From the NCBI RefSeq assembly GCF_020639365.1, contig NZ_JAINUL010000001.1, positions 4,551,454 to 4,615,453 on the forward strand: a DNA stretch of 64,000 nt, given 5' to 3'. The DNA is from Streptomyces flavotricini. GTDB taxonomy: Bacteria; Actinomycetota; Actinomycetes; Streptomycetales; Streptomycetaceae. The notes beneath the pieces are model-generated. The model was not told the origin of the DNA, made no database searches, and saw only the letters and a program-made list of their open reading frames with translations. This document shows, one piece after another, positions 42,292 through 52,324 of the stretch (positions within the stretch are counted from its first letter, which is position 1; each line of letters opens with the position of its first letter). The translations under genes were made by a program, and so were the position numbers.

Positions 42292-43629
42292 TCAGCGGGT
42301 GGCTCCCGCGACCAGCCAGCGGCCGGAGCGGGCGCGCAGCTGCAGGGTGGCCATCCGAACCAGCATCATCAGGGTCATGGCCCACCACAGCGTGGTGAGA
42401 CCGCCGCCGAGGACCGGGACGAGCAGGGCGGCCGGGGTGAACACGGCGAGCGTCAGGAGCATGGCCCAGGCCAGGTAGCGGCCGTCGCCCGCACCCATCA
42501 GGACTCCGTCGAGCACGAAGACGATGCCGCACACGGGCTGGGAGATCGCCACGACCAGCAGGGTCGGCAGCAGGGCGTGCTCGACCACGGGGTCGCCGGT
42601 GAAGAGCGGGATGAAGGCCGGGCGGGCCGCGACCACGAGCGTGCCGAGGACGATTCCGGAGGCGATCCCCCACTGCACCATGCGGCGGCAGACGGCCTTG
42701 GCTCCTTCGGTGTCGCCGGCGCCCAGGTAGCGGCCGATGATGGCCTGCCCGGCGATGGCGATCGCGTCGAGTGCGAAGGCGAGCAGGCTCCACAAGGAGA
42801 GCAGTATCTGGTGGGCCGCGATGTCCGCGTCGCCGAGCCGCGCGGCAACGGCGGTCGCGATCATCAGCACGGCGCGCAGGGACAGCGTGCGCACGAGCAG
42901 CGGGACGCCCGCCTGGGCGCAGGCTCGGATGCCCGCGGGGTCGGGGCGCAGGGACGCCCCGTGCGTACGGGCTCCGCGGACGACCACGAAGAGGTACGCG
43001 CCGGCCATGGCGCACTGGGCGATCACCGTGCCCCAGGCCGAACCGGCGATGCCGAAGCCGGCTCCGTACACGAGGGCGACGTTCAGTGCCGCGTTGAGGG
43101 CGAAGCCCGCGACGGCGACGTAGAGCGGTGTGCGGGTGTCCTGGAGGCCGCGGATGACGCCGGTGGCGGCGAGGACCATCAGCATGGCCGGGATGCCGAG
43201 GGCGGAGATTCGCAGATACGTCACCGCGTGCGGGGCGACGGTGTCGGAGGCTCCGAAGAGGGAGACCAGCCAGGGCGCCGCCGGCAGCAGGACGGCGACG
43301 ACGACGGCGCCGATCAGAAGGGCGAGCCAGATGCCGTCCATGCCCTGCCGGATGGCTGCCCGGAGGTCTCCCGCGCCGACCCGTCGGGAGACGGCCGCGG
43401 TGGTGGCGTAGGCGAGGAAGACGAAGACGCTGACGGCGGTGGTGAGCAGGGCCGCGGCGATGCCGAGACCGGCCAGCTGGGGAGTGCCGAGGTGCCCCAC
43501 GATGGCGCTGTCGGCCATCACGAACAGGGGCTCGGCGACGAGCGCGCCGAAAGCCGGGACGGCGAGCGCGAGTATCTCGCGGTCGTGCTGTCTCGGGGCA
43601 GGCTTCAGCGGGGCGATGGCCTGTGTCAT
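42292..43629 (-). CDS. MATE family efflux transporter
   Basis: A 445-residue multidrug and toxin extrusion-type transporter with 12 predicted hydrophobic segments in two pseudo-repeats. The N-terminus MTQAIAPLKPAPRQHDREILALAVPAFGALVAEPLF and the segment FVMADSAIVGHLGTPQLAGLGIAAALL are MATE/DinF-like. An equivalent Pro/Gly pattern (GLQDTRTPLYVAVAGFALNAALN) occurs in the middle. Substrates cannot be read from sequence. It is divergent from dnaB across an unusual 434-bp region. Confidence 0.9.
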   Translation of the reverse strand: MTQAIAPLKPAPRQHDREILALAVPAFGALVAEPLFVMADSAIVGHLGTPQLAGLGIAAALLTTAVSVFVFLAYATTAAVSRRVGAGDLRAAIRQGMDGIWLALLIGAVVVAVLLPAAPWLVSLFGASDTVAPHAVTYLRISALGIPAMLMVLAATGVIRGLQDTRTPLYVAVAGFALNAALNVALVYGAGFGIAGSAWGTVIAQCAMAGAYLFVVVRGARTHGASLRPDPAGIRACAQAGVPLLVRTLSLRAVLMIATAVAARLGDADIAAHQILLSLWSLLAFALDAIAIAGQAIIGRYLGAGDTEGAKAVCRRMVQWGIASGIVLGTLVVAARPAFIPLFTGDPVVEHALLPTLLVVAISQPVCGIVFVLDGVLMGAGDGRYLAWAMLLTLAVFTPAALLVPVLGGGLTTLWWAMTLMMLVRMATLQLRARSGRWLVAGATR

Positions 43630-44063
43630 GCGCTCAATCTAATCTTCCACAGGTAATGGATGCAATGGCCTTTGGATCCTTACTTGCGAGTTGGTTCACA
43701 CGTTCTCGGCACCCCATTGGAGGCGATCTCGGAACTGGGGCGGAGAAATTTCTCCCCCACAGCCCGTGGGGGAAGAAATCGCAGGTCAGGATGGGTGGAT
43801 GGGTAGGGCAGGTGATTTTGTCCACAGCGCCGTCCCCCGGTCCGTGCACAGCTTCCGGCGACTTACCCACAGCATTGGGTCGGTCATCCACATCTCATCC
43901 ACACAGCCTGTGGATAACAAGATTGGCTGACGTCGCTCTCGGCCCTACCGTTGTGCGTTGCCCGACTCGCCGATGGCGGTTTCGGGTGCCCCACATGTCA
44001 GAGCCGTGCCCTAGAAAGAGTGGCACGGCGAGGTCCGCGTTGCGGACGGGAGGAGGCGGCCCG
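43630..44063. promoter_or_regulatory. dnaB upstream region with DnaA-box cluster
   Basis: This 434-bp non-coding gap between divergent MATE and dnaB genes contains TTGTCCACA (43818-43826), TTACCCACA (43863-43871), two TCATCCACA copies 11 bp apart (43884-43892 and 43895-43903) and TTATCCACA on the minus strand (43909-43917). Upstream are an AT-rich palindrome GAGAAATTTCTC (43743-43754) and an overlapping hairpin (43749-43778). The composition resembles oriC. The dnaB promoter must lie here; dnaB is preceded by a GGAGGAGG ribosome binding site. Confidence 0.7.
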
Positions 44064-45545
<1,482 letters not shown>

Positions 45546-45554
45546 CATCCGATC

Positions 45555-46940
45555 ATGGATGCCGTATCTGAAGACGTGGATCTGCTCCCCGCGACCCGGC
45601 GTGCGTTGAGGCACCGGATCGCCGTCGCGCAGAGCGAAGGGCGGGCGCCCTCGGTGGTGGCGGCCGTGGCCCGCGGCGGCGAGGTGGTCTGGGAGGGCTC
45701 CCGGACCTCCGTCGAGGGGCACGGGCCCGACGGGAACGTGCAGTACCGGATCGGCTCGATCAGCAAGACCTTCACCGCAGTGCTGGTGATGCGCTTGCGG
45801 GACGAGGGCCTGGTGAGCCTCGAAGACCCGCTGGAGAAGCACCTGGCGGGGACGGGCGCAGGAGAGGTGACCATCGCCCAACTTCTGTCCCACACGGCTG
45901 GGTTGGCGGCGGAGACGCCGGGCGAGTGGTGGGAGCGCACGCCTGCGGCGCTGCGGCCCGAACTCGCGGACGTGTTGGGTGAGGAGCCCTTCCGCTTCCG
46001 GCCCGGCCGACGACACCACTACTCCAACCCGGGCTACACACTGCTGGGTTCACTCGTGGAAGCCGTGCGCGGAAAGCCGTGGGAAGAGGTGCTCCGGGCC
46101 GAGGTGCTGGAGCCGCTCGGTCTGGACCGTACGACGGCCCACCCGCAGGCTCCGCACGCGGGAGGCTGGGCGGTCCATCCGTGGGCCGACGTGATGATGC
46201 CGGAGCCTCTGGAAGACCTGGGGCTGATGGCCGCGGCCGGACAACTCTGGTCCACTACACGTGACTTGGCGCGGTTCGCGCTGTTCCTCGCCCAGGGTGA
46301 CGAGCGGGTGCTGAGCGCGGAGACGGTACGGGAGATGCGGACGCCGGCCGCGCCGCCGGAGCCGGGACTGGCCGAACTCGGCTACGGGCTCGGCATGCAG
46401 CTGTCGAACGTCGGCGGGCGCCGGCTCGCCGGCCACACCGGTTCGCTGCCCGGCTTCGTCGCCGGGCTGTGGCTGAGCGAGGCGGACGACGTGGCGGCCG
46501 TGGTCCTGGCGAACTGCACATCAGGGCTGCCCGCCGCGACGGTGGCCGCTGAGCTGGTGGCGATCGTGGCGGACGCGGAGCCGCGGTTCCCGCAGCCGTG
46601 GCGACCGTTCCGGGAGGCCGATCCGGTCGCCCTGGATCTGTGCGGTCCCTGGTACTGGGGTACGTCGCCGCAGGTGCTGCGGTTGAACGCGGACGGTCTG
46701 CTGGAGCTCGCGCCGGTGGGGGCGACGGGTCGGGCGGCCCGGTTCCGGGCGGAGCCCGACGGCAGCTGGACCGGACTCGACGGCTACTACGCGGGGGAGA
46801 CCCTGCGGGCGGTGCGGCGCGAGGACGGTTCGGTGAGCCATCTCGACCTGGGCTCGTTCGTGTTCACGCGGGAGCCGTACGACGCACAGGCCCCGGTGCC
46901 CGGCGGGGTGGACCCGCAGGGTTGGCGGGGCATCGGCTAG
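45555..46940 (+). CDS. Serine hydrolase / class C beta-lactamase-like protein
   Basis: A 461-residue penicillin-binding-fold hydrolase. The nucleophile is in GSISKTFTAVLV (SxxK), the second motif is HHYSNPGYTLLG (YxN), and the third is AGHTGSLPGFVAGLW (HxG in place of KTG), the pattern of the beta-lactamase/esterase EstB group. No signal peptide is seen, so it is probably cytoplasmic. The C-terminal 110 residues (about 350-461) form a separate beta-rich lipocalin-like domain. It begins 9 bp after dnaB and may be co-transcribed with it. The substrate is unknown. Confidence 0.88.
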   Translation: MDAVSEDVDLLPATRRALRHRIAVAQSEGRAPSVVAAVARGGEVVWEGSRTSVEGHGPDGNVQYRIGSISKTFTAVLVMRLRDEGLVSLEDPLEKHLAGTGAGEVTIAQLLSHTAGLAAETPGEWWERTPAALRPELADVLGEEPFRFRPGRRHHYSNPGYTLLGSLVEAVRGKPWEEVLRAEVLEPLGLDRTTAHPQAPHAGGWAVHPWADVMMPEPLEDLGLMAAAGQLWSTTRDLARFALFLAQGDERVLSAETVREMRTPAAPPEPGLAELGYGLGMQLSNVGGRRLAGHTGSLPGFVAGLWLSEADDVAAVVLANCTSGLPAATVAAELVAIVADAEPRFPQPWRPFREADPVALDLCGPWYWGTSPQVLRLNADGLLELAPVGATGRAARFRAEPDGSWTGLDGYYAGETLRAVRREDGSVSHLDLGSFVFTREPYDAQAPVPGGVDPQGWRGIG

Positions 46941-46954
46941 CGCGTCCGGCGGAC

Positions 46955-48130
46955 TCAGGCGACGAGTTCGCGTTCCAGCGGAGTGCGGAAGCGCGGGGTG
47001 ATGCGGGCCTCGCCCACCCATCGGGCGAGGCGGGCCGCCTCGGCGGCGACGGCGCCCTCGGCGGCGCGGCCGCGATCCGCCAGCAGCCGCCAGACGATCT
47101 CCCCGTCCGCACGCTGGGCCCAGCCGCCGACGATCTCACCGTTCCACCAGACCGTGGGGCCGATGTTGCCGGCGTAGTCGAAGAGCGCGGGCCGGTGGGC
47201 GGGGTCGAGGTGGAAGCTCCGGTCGGCCCAGCCCATTCCGCTGGGGTCCAGGCCGGGCAGCAGTGCGGCCCAGGGCTCCGGGACGGGTTCGGGCACGGTG
47301 TCGCCCGGGCTGACCAGGGCGGTGGTGTCGTCTTCGAGGCGGACCTGGTCGGGGCCGACGAGGGCGAGGGCCTTGCGGACTTCGGTGAGGGTCCAGCCCG
47401 TCCACCACTTGAGGTCCGACTCCGTGGCCGGTCCGTAGGCGCGCAGCCATCGGCGGGCGATCTCGGCGTGTGCCTCGGCCGCCGGTACGGCGGGCCAGGG
47501 CTCGGTGTGCACCCAGCGGAACTGGCTGGAGGTCCACGATCCGCGCGGTCGGTCGCGTCGGATCCGGCCGTCGGCGGCCAGGAGGCGGATCACCCGGGTG
47601 GCGACGCCGGTCTCTGCCTCGTACTTCTTGCCCCTGCCGACGGTGATCTTCTGGCGCAGCGCGGGCACGGCCGCGGAGAGCTGGCTGCCGGTGCACGGAC
47701 CTTGGGCGTCGAGGGCATCGAGCGCAGCGGCCTCCGCTCCGGCCAGCCACCCCGCGTCGAGACCCTGACCGTCCTCGTCGAGGTGCTTGAGCAGGTTGCG
47801 GCGCTCCTTGACGGCGATACCCCGGGCGGTGGAGGAGTCCACGTACGGGGCGAGCTCGCAGGAGACGGCGAAGAGCGTCCTGCGCATGCTGAGCAGCCGG
47901 ACGAGGGAGACGTCCTCGTACAGCGCCTGCTCGACGGCTTCGGGGCCGCCTTCCGCGAGCCGGGCGCGAGCCGAGAGGAACAGGGTTGCGGCGTCGGTGG
48001 CGTGCAGGGCGACGACGGCGTCCGCGGCCTCGGCGACCGTGGAGGCATGTGCCGAGGGGGCCAGGCGGTGTCTGCGTCCGAGCCGGTGGCGGCGCTCGGC
48101 GGTGGTGACGAGGGGGAGGCTGGGGCTCAT
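46955..48130 (-). CDS. Winged-helix DNA-binding domain protein (HTH_42, AlkZ/YcaQ-related)
   Basis: A 391-residue protein from the ATG at 48128-48130. It shows the HTH_42 pattern: QALYEDVSLVRLLSMRRTLFAVS, then TRVIRLLAADGRIRRDRPRGSW and AYGPATESDLKWWTGWTLTEVRKAL, with a C-terminal ADGEIVWRLLADRG block. Some members of this family (AlkZ) are DNA glycosylases that unhook interstrand crosslinks and protect antibiotic producers; others are uncharacterised. I cannot identify a catalytic QxQ motif with confidence. It is convergent with the serine hydrolase gene. A longer frame adds ten residues. Confidence 0.78.
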   Translation of the reverse strand: MSPSLPLVTTAERRHRLGRRHRLAPSAHASTVAEAADAVVALHATDAATLFLSARARLAEGGPEAVEQALYEDVSLVRLLSMRRTLFAVSCELAPYVDSSTARGIAVKERRNLLKHLDEDGQGLDAGWLAGAEAAALDALDAQGPCTGSQLSAAVPALRQKITVGRGKKYEAETGVATRVIRLLAADGRIRRDRPRGSWTSSQFRWVHTEPWPAVPAAEAHAEIARRWLRAYGPATESDLKWWTGWTLTEVRKALALVGPDQVRLEDDTTALVSPGDTVPEPVPEPWAALLPGLDPSGMGWADRSFHLDPAHRPALFDYAGNIGPTVWWNGEIVGGWAQRADGEIVWRLLADRGRAAEGAVAAEAARLARWVGEARITPRFRTPLERELVA

Positions 48131-48184
48131 CCTCCCGATCGTAGGCCGGGCCGCAGACACCGGCCCGGCCTGCCGTGCGGGTGA

Positions 48185-48646
48185 TCAGAGGGACAGCTTG
48201 AACCCGACGTGGGACGCGGTGAACCCGAGCCGCTCGTAGAAGCGGTGGGCATCGGTGCGGGTCATGTCCGAGGTGAGCTGCACGAGTCGGCAGTTCTCCC
48301 GGCGGGACTCCTCGATGGCCCATTGGATGAACCGTGTCCCCAGGCCGCTTCCGCGTTCGTCGGCGTGGACGCGGACCCCTTCGATGATCGAGCGCGTGGC
48401 TCCCTTGCGGGACAGCCCGGGGACGATGGTGAGCTGGAGGGTGCCCACGACGCGGCCCTCGCGGACCGCGACGACCACGTGCTGGTGGGGGTCATCGGCC
48501 AGGCGTCTGAACGCCGCGAGGTACGGAGTGAGGTCGTCCGGTGATTCGCGGGTGGCGCCGAGCGGGTCGTCCGCCAGCATGGCGACGATGGCGGACAGGT
48601 CCTCCTCGGTGGCGGGGCGGATCGCCGGTTCGTCGAGATGGGTCAT
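48185..48646 (-). CDS. GNAT family N-acetyltransferase
   Basis: A 153-residue single-domain GNAT. It begins MTHLDEPAIRPATEEDLSAIVAMLADDPLGATRE; the acetyl-CoA site is VRVHADERGSGLGTRFIQWAIEESR (RGxGxG), and it ends with HRFYERLGFTASHVGFKL. The substrate is unknown. It lies 29 bp after another acetyltransferase gene on the same strand, so the two may be co-transcribed. Confidence 0.88.
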   Translation of the reverse strand: MTHLDEPAIRPATEEDLSAIVAMLADDPLGATRESPDDLTPYLAAFRRLADDPHQHVVVAVREGRVVGTLQLTIVPGLSRKGATRSIIEGVRVHADERGSGLGTRFIQWAIEESRRENCRLVQLTSDMTRTDAHRFYERLGFTASHVGFKLSL

Positions 48647-48675
48647 GGAGAGGTTCCTTCCTCGGCCTGTCGCTC

Positions 48676-49587
48676 TCAGCCCGCCGCCACGGTGAGCGGG
48701 GCCCAGCGGCGGGTCCAGTCGCCGGGCAGCCCCGGGATGTCGCGGGTCATGACGGTGTTGAACGCCACGGAGTCGAGGCCGCGTTCCTTGAGCCAGGCGA
48801 GCAGTTCTTCGTGGCGTACGTCGATATCGGTGCGCAGCGGGCGGTCGGTGACGGCGGCGAGCGCCGTGATGAGGGCCCGGGCGCCGGCCGTGTCATGCGC
48901 GATCAGCGGACCGATCACATGGGTCTCCATGTTGGGCCAGATCGCGGCGTAGCCGACGAGCTCGCCCCGCCCGTCTTCGGCGACCAGCAGCCGGTCCGCG
49001 AAGGCGGGAAGACGCGTGATCATGTGCGTCCGGTCCGAGCCGAAGACCTCGGTGTCCAGGCGGACGATCCGCGGGATGTCCTCGCCGGTCGCCGGCCGGA
49101 CCGCCACCGAGGCCGGCTCGGGCGCTTGGTCCGAGGGCTCGGTGCGGAAGGTGCCCCGGAGCATCTCCGCACGACCGGTGGTGTCGAAGCCGAGCTCTTC
49201 GTAGAGGGGGCGGCCGTAGGGGGTGGCGTGGAGGGTGAGCGGGATCCCCTTGAGTGCGTCGTCGCAGACGTACGTCATGAGGCGGCGGCCCAGGCCCTGG
49301 CGGGCATAGCGCTCGGCGACGAGGACCATCCCGATGGCGGCCAGCTCCGGGCCGGTGTGAGTGTGCCCGTACGAGGTGACGACGCAGGCTGCCGCGAGTC
49401 CTTGGCCATCGGGAGCATCGATGCCGTAGCCGTTGCCCGCCGCGAGAAGCAGCCCCCACTTGTGGTCCTCGCGCGGCCACCCGCGGTCTTCGGAGAGGTC
49501 GGCGCAGTGGCGGAGATCATCCACGGTCAGCGCACGGATCGGCAGGTCGGTGAGGTGTGGTGGTGTCACGGGCCCAGACTGGATCAT
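48676..49587 (-). CDS. Two-domain GNAT acetyltransferase
   Basis: A 303-residue protein with two GNAT-like halves. The first has VLVAERYARQGLGRRLMTYV (acetyl-CoA loop) and LHATPYGRPLYEELGF. The second starts VRPATGEDIPRIVRLDTEVFGSDRTHMI and ends in WTRRWAPLTVAAG. The tandem arrangement resembles GCN5-related proteins with a degenerate second domain. The substrate is unknown. A GTG six codons inside is an alternative start. It is divergent from the HAD hydrolase gene, with two parS sites in the gap. Confidence 0.85.
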   Translation of the reverse strand: MIQSGPVTPPHLTDLPIRALTVDDLRHCADLSEDRGWPREDHKWGLLLAAGNGYGIDAPDGQGLAAACVVTSYGHTHTGPELAAIGMVLVAERYARQGLGRRLMTYVCDDALKGIPLTLHATPYGRPLYEELGFDTTGRAEMLRGTFRTEPSDQAPEPASVAVRPATGEDIPRIVRLDTEVFGSDRTHMITRLPAFADRLLVAEDGRGELVGYAAIWPNMETHVIGPLIAHDTAGARALITALAAVTDRPLRTDIDVRHEELLAWLKERGLDSVAFNTVMTRDIPGLPGDWTRRWAPLTVAAG

Positions 49588-49620
49588 CAGCCGGGGGGCG
49601 TCCAGAGGATTTGGGGTCGA

Positions 49621-49636
49621 TGTTTCACGTGAAACA
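49621..49636. promoter_or_regulatory. parS: parS site 8
   Basis: Perfect TGTTTCACGTGAAACA between divergent genes, 71 bp from site 9. Confidence 0.97.
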
Positions 49637-49691
49637 TCGCGACCTCTCTCCCCGGGCTGTCGTGGCGAGGCGGCTCGGTGGGAGCGGGCGA

Positions 49692-49707
49692 TGTTTCACG
49701 TGAAACA
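49692..49707. promoter_or_regulatory. parS: parS site 9
   Basis: Perfect TGTTTCACGTGAAACA 18 bp upstream of the HAD hydrolase start. With site 8 it forms the closest parS pair in the window (71 bp start to start). Confidence 0.97.
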
Positions 49708-49725
49708 TCGCTAGCCTCGTCTTCC

Positions 49726-50376
49726 ATGACGCTCCTTCACCTCTTCGATCTCGACGGGACGCTGATGTACGGCTCGGCCGCGCCGGTCGAGATCTCCCGA
49801 CAGCTGGGCTTGAGTGCGGAGATCGCCGAGCTGGAGCGCGCGTTCGGCGCGCAGGAGATGGGGCCGCACGAGTTCTCGGTGGCGGCGCACGCGATGTGGG
49901 CGGAGCTGACCCCCGCGCACGTCCGGGCGGCGTTCGACGGAGCCCCGTGGCTGACGGGGATTCGCGAGGTGTGGCAGGAGATCAGGGAGCGTGGGGACTA
50001 CTGCGCGGTGGTCTCGTTGTCGCCGTCGTTCTTCGTGGAACTGCTGCTGGAGTGGGGCGCGCATGCCGCACACGGTTCGGTCTTCCCCGAGGTCCCCTTC
50101 ACCCGGCCCGTGGATGCGGCCGGGATCCTGACGCCCGAGGGCAAGGTCACTGTGGCTGACCGGCTCTGCGCACAGTTCGGGGTGAGCCGGGCCGACTGTG
50201 TCGCGTACGCGGACTCGGCGACCGACGCGGTGCTCTTCGATGCGGTTTCGGTGTCCGTGGCGGTCAATGCGCGACCGTTCCTGGCGGGACGGGCGACACA
50301 CGTCTACGAGGGTCGGGACCTGCGCGAGGCATATCAGCTGGTTGGGGCGGCACGCCCGGAAGTCCGAGCATCTTAA
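49726..50376 (+). CDS. HAD family hydrolase
   Basis: A 216-residue HAD phosphatase-fold protein from the ATG at 49726 (MTLLHLFDLDGTLMYGSAA). Motif I is DLDGT (nucleophile Asp), motif II VVSLSPSFF, motif III GKVTVADRL and motif IV YADSATDAVLFDAVSVSVAVN, as in the HAD-IB/SerB-like group. The frame continues upstream through parS site 9 but without a ribosome binding site. The substrate is unknown. Confidence 0.88.
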   Translation: MTLLHLFDLDGTLMYGSAAPVEISRQLGLSAEIAELERAFGAQEMGPHEFSVAAHAMWAELTPAHVRAAFDGAPWLTGIREVWQEIRERGDYCAVVSLSPSFFVELLLEWGAHAAHGSVFPEVPFTRPVDAAGILTPEGKVTVADRLCAQFGVSRADCVAYADSATDAVLFDAVSVSVAVNARPFLAGRATHVYEGRDLREAYQLVGAARPEVRAS

Positions 50377-50516
50377 GAGGAAAGTGGGTTCGAAACGCGG
50401 ACTTTCCAGGTTTTCCCGCGCGTGGTGGGGGCGGCTGGCAGTCTCTGAGGCCCGGAACCACGGATTCGTAGGCCGTGGCGTGCTTACCGACCGAGATGTT
50501 CGAAGCGAGGCACCGC

Positions 50517-51701
50517 ATGGACGCTCCGCCCACCAGATCGGCCAGACGGACGGCCCGGATACCGTCCGGGGGCGGTGAGGTCGAGCCCTCCCCGGACGCG
50601 GTGCTCATCCGCCGGACCCTCGAAGAGGTCGCTCCCATCGCCGACAGGGTGACCTCGTATTTCTACGCCCTGGTGTTCACCGGGCACCCGGAGGTGCGGG
50701 GCATGTTCCCGGCCGCCATGGACGCACAGCGAGATCGGCTGCTGAAGGCACTGCTGACCGCCGCCGAGCACATCGACGACCCGGAGGTGCTCGTCCCGTA
50801 CCTGCGCCGGCTGGGTGCCGGGCACCGGAAGTACGGGACGATGGCCGGGCACTATCCGGTGGTGGGCGAGGCCCTCATCGGCGCACTGTCCCGATACGCG
50901 CAGCAGACCTGGGGGCCGGAGACGCAGGCCGCGTGGGTGCGGGCCTACACCGTGATGTCGCAGACCATGATCGACGCGGCGGCGGAGGACGAGGTGCAGA
51001 GCCCCGCGTGGTGGCACGCGGAGGTGGTCTCGCACGATCTGCGCACCCCGGACATCGCGGTGCTCACCGTCCGCCCCGACCAGCCGTACCCCTTCCTCGC
51101 GGGCCAGTACACGAGCCTGGAGACTCCGTGGTGGCCCCGGGTGTGGCGGCACTACTCGTTCGCCTCGGCACCGCGCGCCGACGGGCTGCTGTCCTTCCAC
51201 GTCAAGGCCGTTCCGGCGGGCTGGGTATCCAACGCGCTGGTTCGGCACGCCCGGCCCGGTGACGTGTTGCGGCTCGGGCCGCCGACCGGGTCGATGGTGG
51301 TGGACCACACCACCGACAACGGGATGCTGTGCCTGGGCGGCGGGACCGGCATCGCCCCGATCAAGGCGCTGATCGAGGACGTGGCGGAGCACGGCGAGCG
51401 CCGCCCGGTGGAGGTGTTCTTCGGGGCGCGCAGCGACGGCGGCCTGTACGACAAGGACACCCTGCTGGGGCTGCAGCGCTCGCACCCGTGGCTGTCGGTG
51501 CGCCCGGTGGTGGGCGAGGGCCTCGCCGGCCAACTTCCCCAGGCGGTCGGTGAACACGGGCCGTGGAGCTCGTACGACGCGTTCGTCTCGGGGCCGCCCG
51601 CGATGATCCGCAGCGGTGTGAGCGAGCTCAAGCGCATCGGGATTCCCGGCGACCGGATCCGCTTCGACGCGGTGGAGGAGCTGGTGGGCGCCGCGGGCTG
51701 A
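50517..51701 (+). CDS. Flavohaemoprotein (globin plus FAD/NAD reductase)
   Basis: A 394-residue nitric oxide dioxygenase-like protein from the ATG at 50517, preceded by GCGAGG. The globin domain (about 25-165) has YFYALVFTGHPEVRGMF with the B10 Tyr and LRRLGAGHRKYG with the proximal His. The reductase half shows RHYSFASAPRADG (FAD), LCLGGGTGIAPIKALIED (NAD) and a C-terminal YDAFVSGPPAMI. It differs from classic Hmp in its linker and divergent globin part, and belongs to the actinobacterial group of such fusions. NO detoxification is inferred. Confidence 0.88.
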   Translation: MDAPPTRSARRTARIPSGGGEVEPSPDAVLIRRTLEEVAPIADRVTSYFYALVFTGHPEVRGMFPAAMDAQRDRLLKALLTAAEHIDDPEVLVPYLRRLGAGHRKYGTMAGHYPVVGEALIGALSRYAQQTWGPETQAAWVRAYTVMSQTMIDAAAEDEVQSPAWWHAEVVSHDLRTPDIAVLTVRPDQPYPFLAGQYTSLETPWWPRVWRHYSFASAPRADGLLSFHVKAVPAGWVSNALVRHARPGDVLRLGPPTGSMVVDHTTDNGMLCLGGGTGIAPIKALIEDVAEHGERRPVEVFFGARSDGGLYDKDTLLGLQRSHPWLSVRPVVGEGLAGQLPQAVGEHGPWSSYDAFVSGPPAMIRSGVSELKRIGIPGDRIRFDAVEELVGAAG

Positions 51702-51723
51702 GCCCCGGGCCACCGGCCGGGGC
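51702..51723. terminator. Possible terminator between convergent genes
   Basis: A GC-rich inverted repeat, GCCCCGG and CCGGGGC, with an 8-nt loop directly after the flavohaemoprotein stop. Overlapping alternative pairings with GGCCCGGGCC exist nearby. Confidence 0.45.
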
Positions 51724-51770
51724 CCGGGCCGAAGCAACCCGGGCCGAACAGACCGAGGACAGGGCCGGGA

Positions 51771-52250
51771 TCAGCCCAGGTCGGGGGCGTGCATGGCGCG
51801 TACGCCTTCGATGTTGCCGTCGAGGTAGTGCCTCAGGGACAGCGGGACGAGATGGACGGCGGCGATGCCGACCCGGCTGAACGGCACGCGGACGATCTCG
51901 TATTCACCCGCGGGCTCGTCGATTTCGGGGCCGTGCCGCTGGCTGGGGTCCATGGATTCGAGGTGGCAGACGAAGAAGTGCTGCACCTTCACTCCGGTCA
52001 CCCCTCCGTCGGCGATGTGCTCGACGGTGTCGACGAAGCAGGGCACGACATCGGTGATCTTCGCCCCGAGCTCCTCGTGGAGCTCTCGGTGGAGGGCGTC
52101 GACGACGGTGGCGTCCGAGGACTCCACTCCCCCGCCGGGGGTGAGCCAGTACGGATCGACGCCGGGCTTGGTGCGCTTGATGAGGATCAGGTCGTCACCG
52201 TCGAGCAGGATCGCGCGGGCGGTGCGTTTGACCACGGGACGTTCGGTCAT
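51771..52250 (-). CDS. NUDIX hydrolase
   Basis: A 159-residue NUDIX protein from the ATG at 52248-52250 (MTERPVVKRTARAILLDGDDLILIKRT). The Nudix box reads GGGVESSDATVVDALHRELHEELGA (GX5EX7REUXEEXGU, slightly extended), giving the metal-binding helix. The substrate cannot be predicted; a housekeeping nucleotide or nucleotide-sugar pyrophosphatase is possible. The upstream open frame through the LysR gene is a shadow. It lies 74 bp downstream of the LysR gene on the same strand. Confidence 0.88.
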   Translation of the reverse strand: MTERPVVKRTARAILLDGDDLILIKRTKPGVDPYWLTPGGGVESSDATVVDALHRELHEELGAKITDVVPCFVDTVEHIADGGVTGVKVQHFFVCHLESMDPSQRHGPEIDEPAGEYEIVRVPFSRVGIAAVHLVPLSLRHYLDGNIEGVRAMHAPDLG

Positions 52251-52324
52251 GGGAGAAGAGTGGCCCAGACGACGGTGTCTGAAACGCGAGTCGGCGAAAC
52301 GCGCCGCACACCGGAAGCGGAGGC

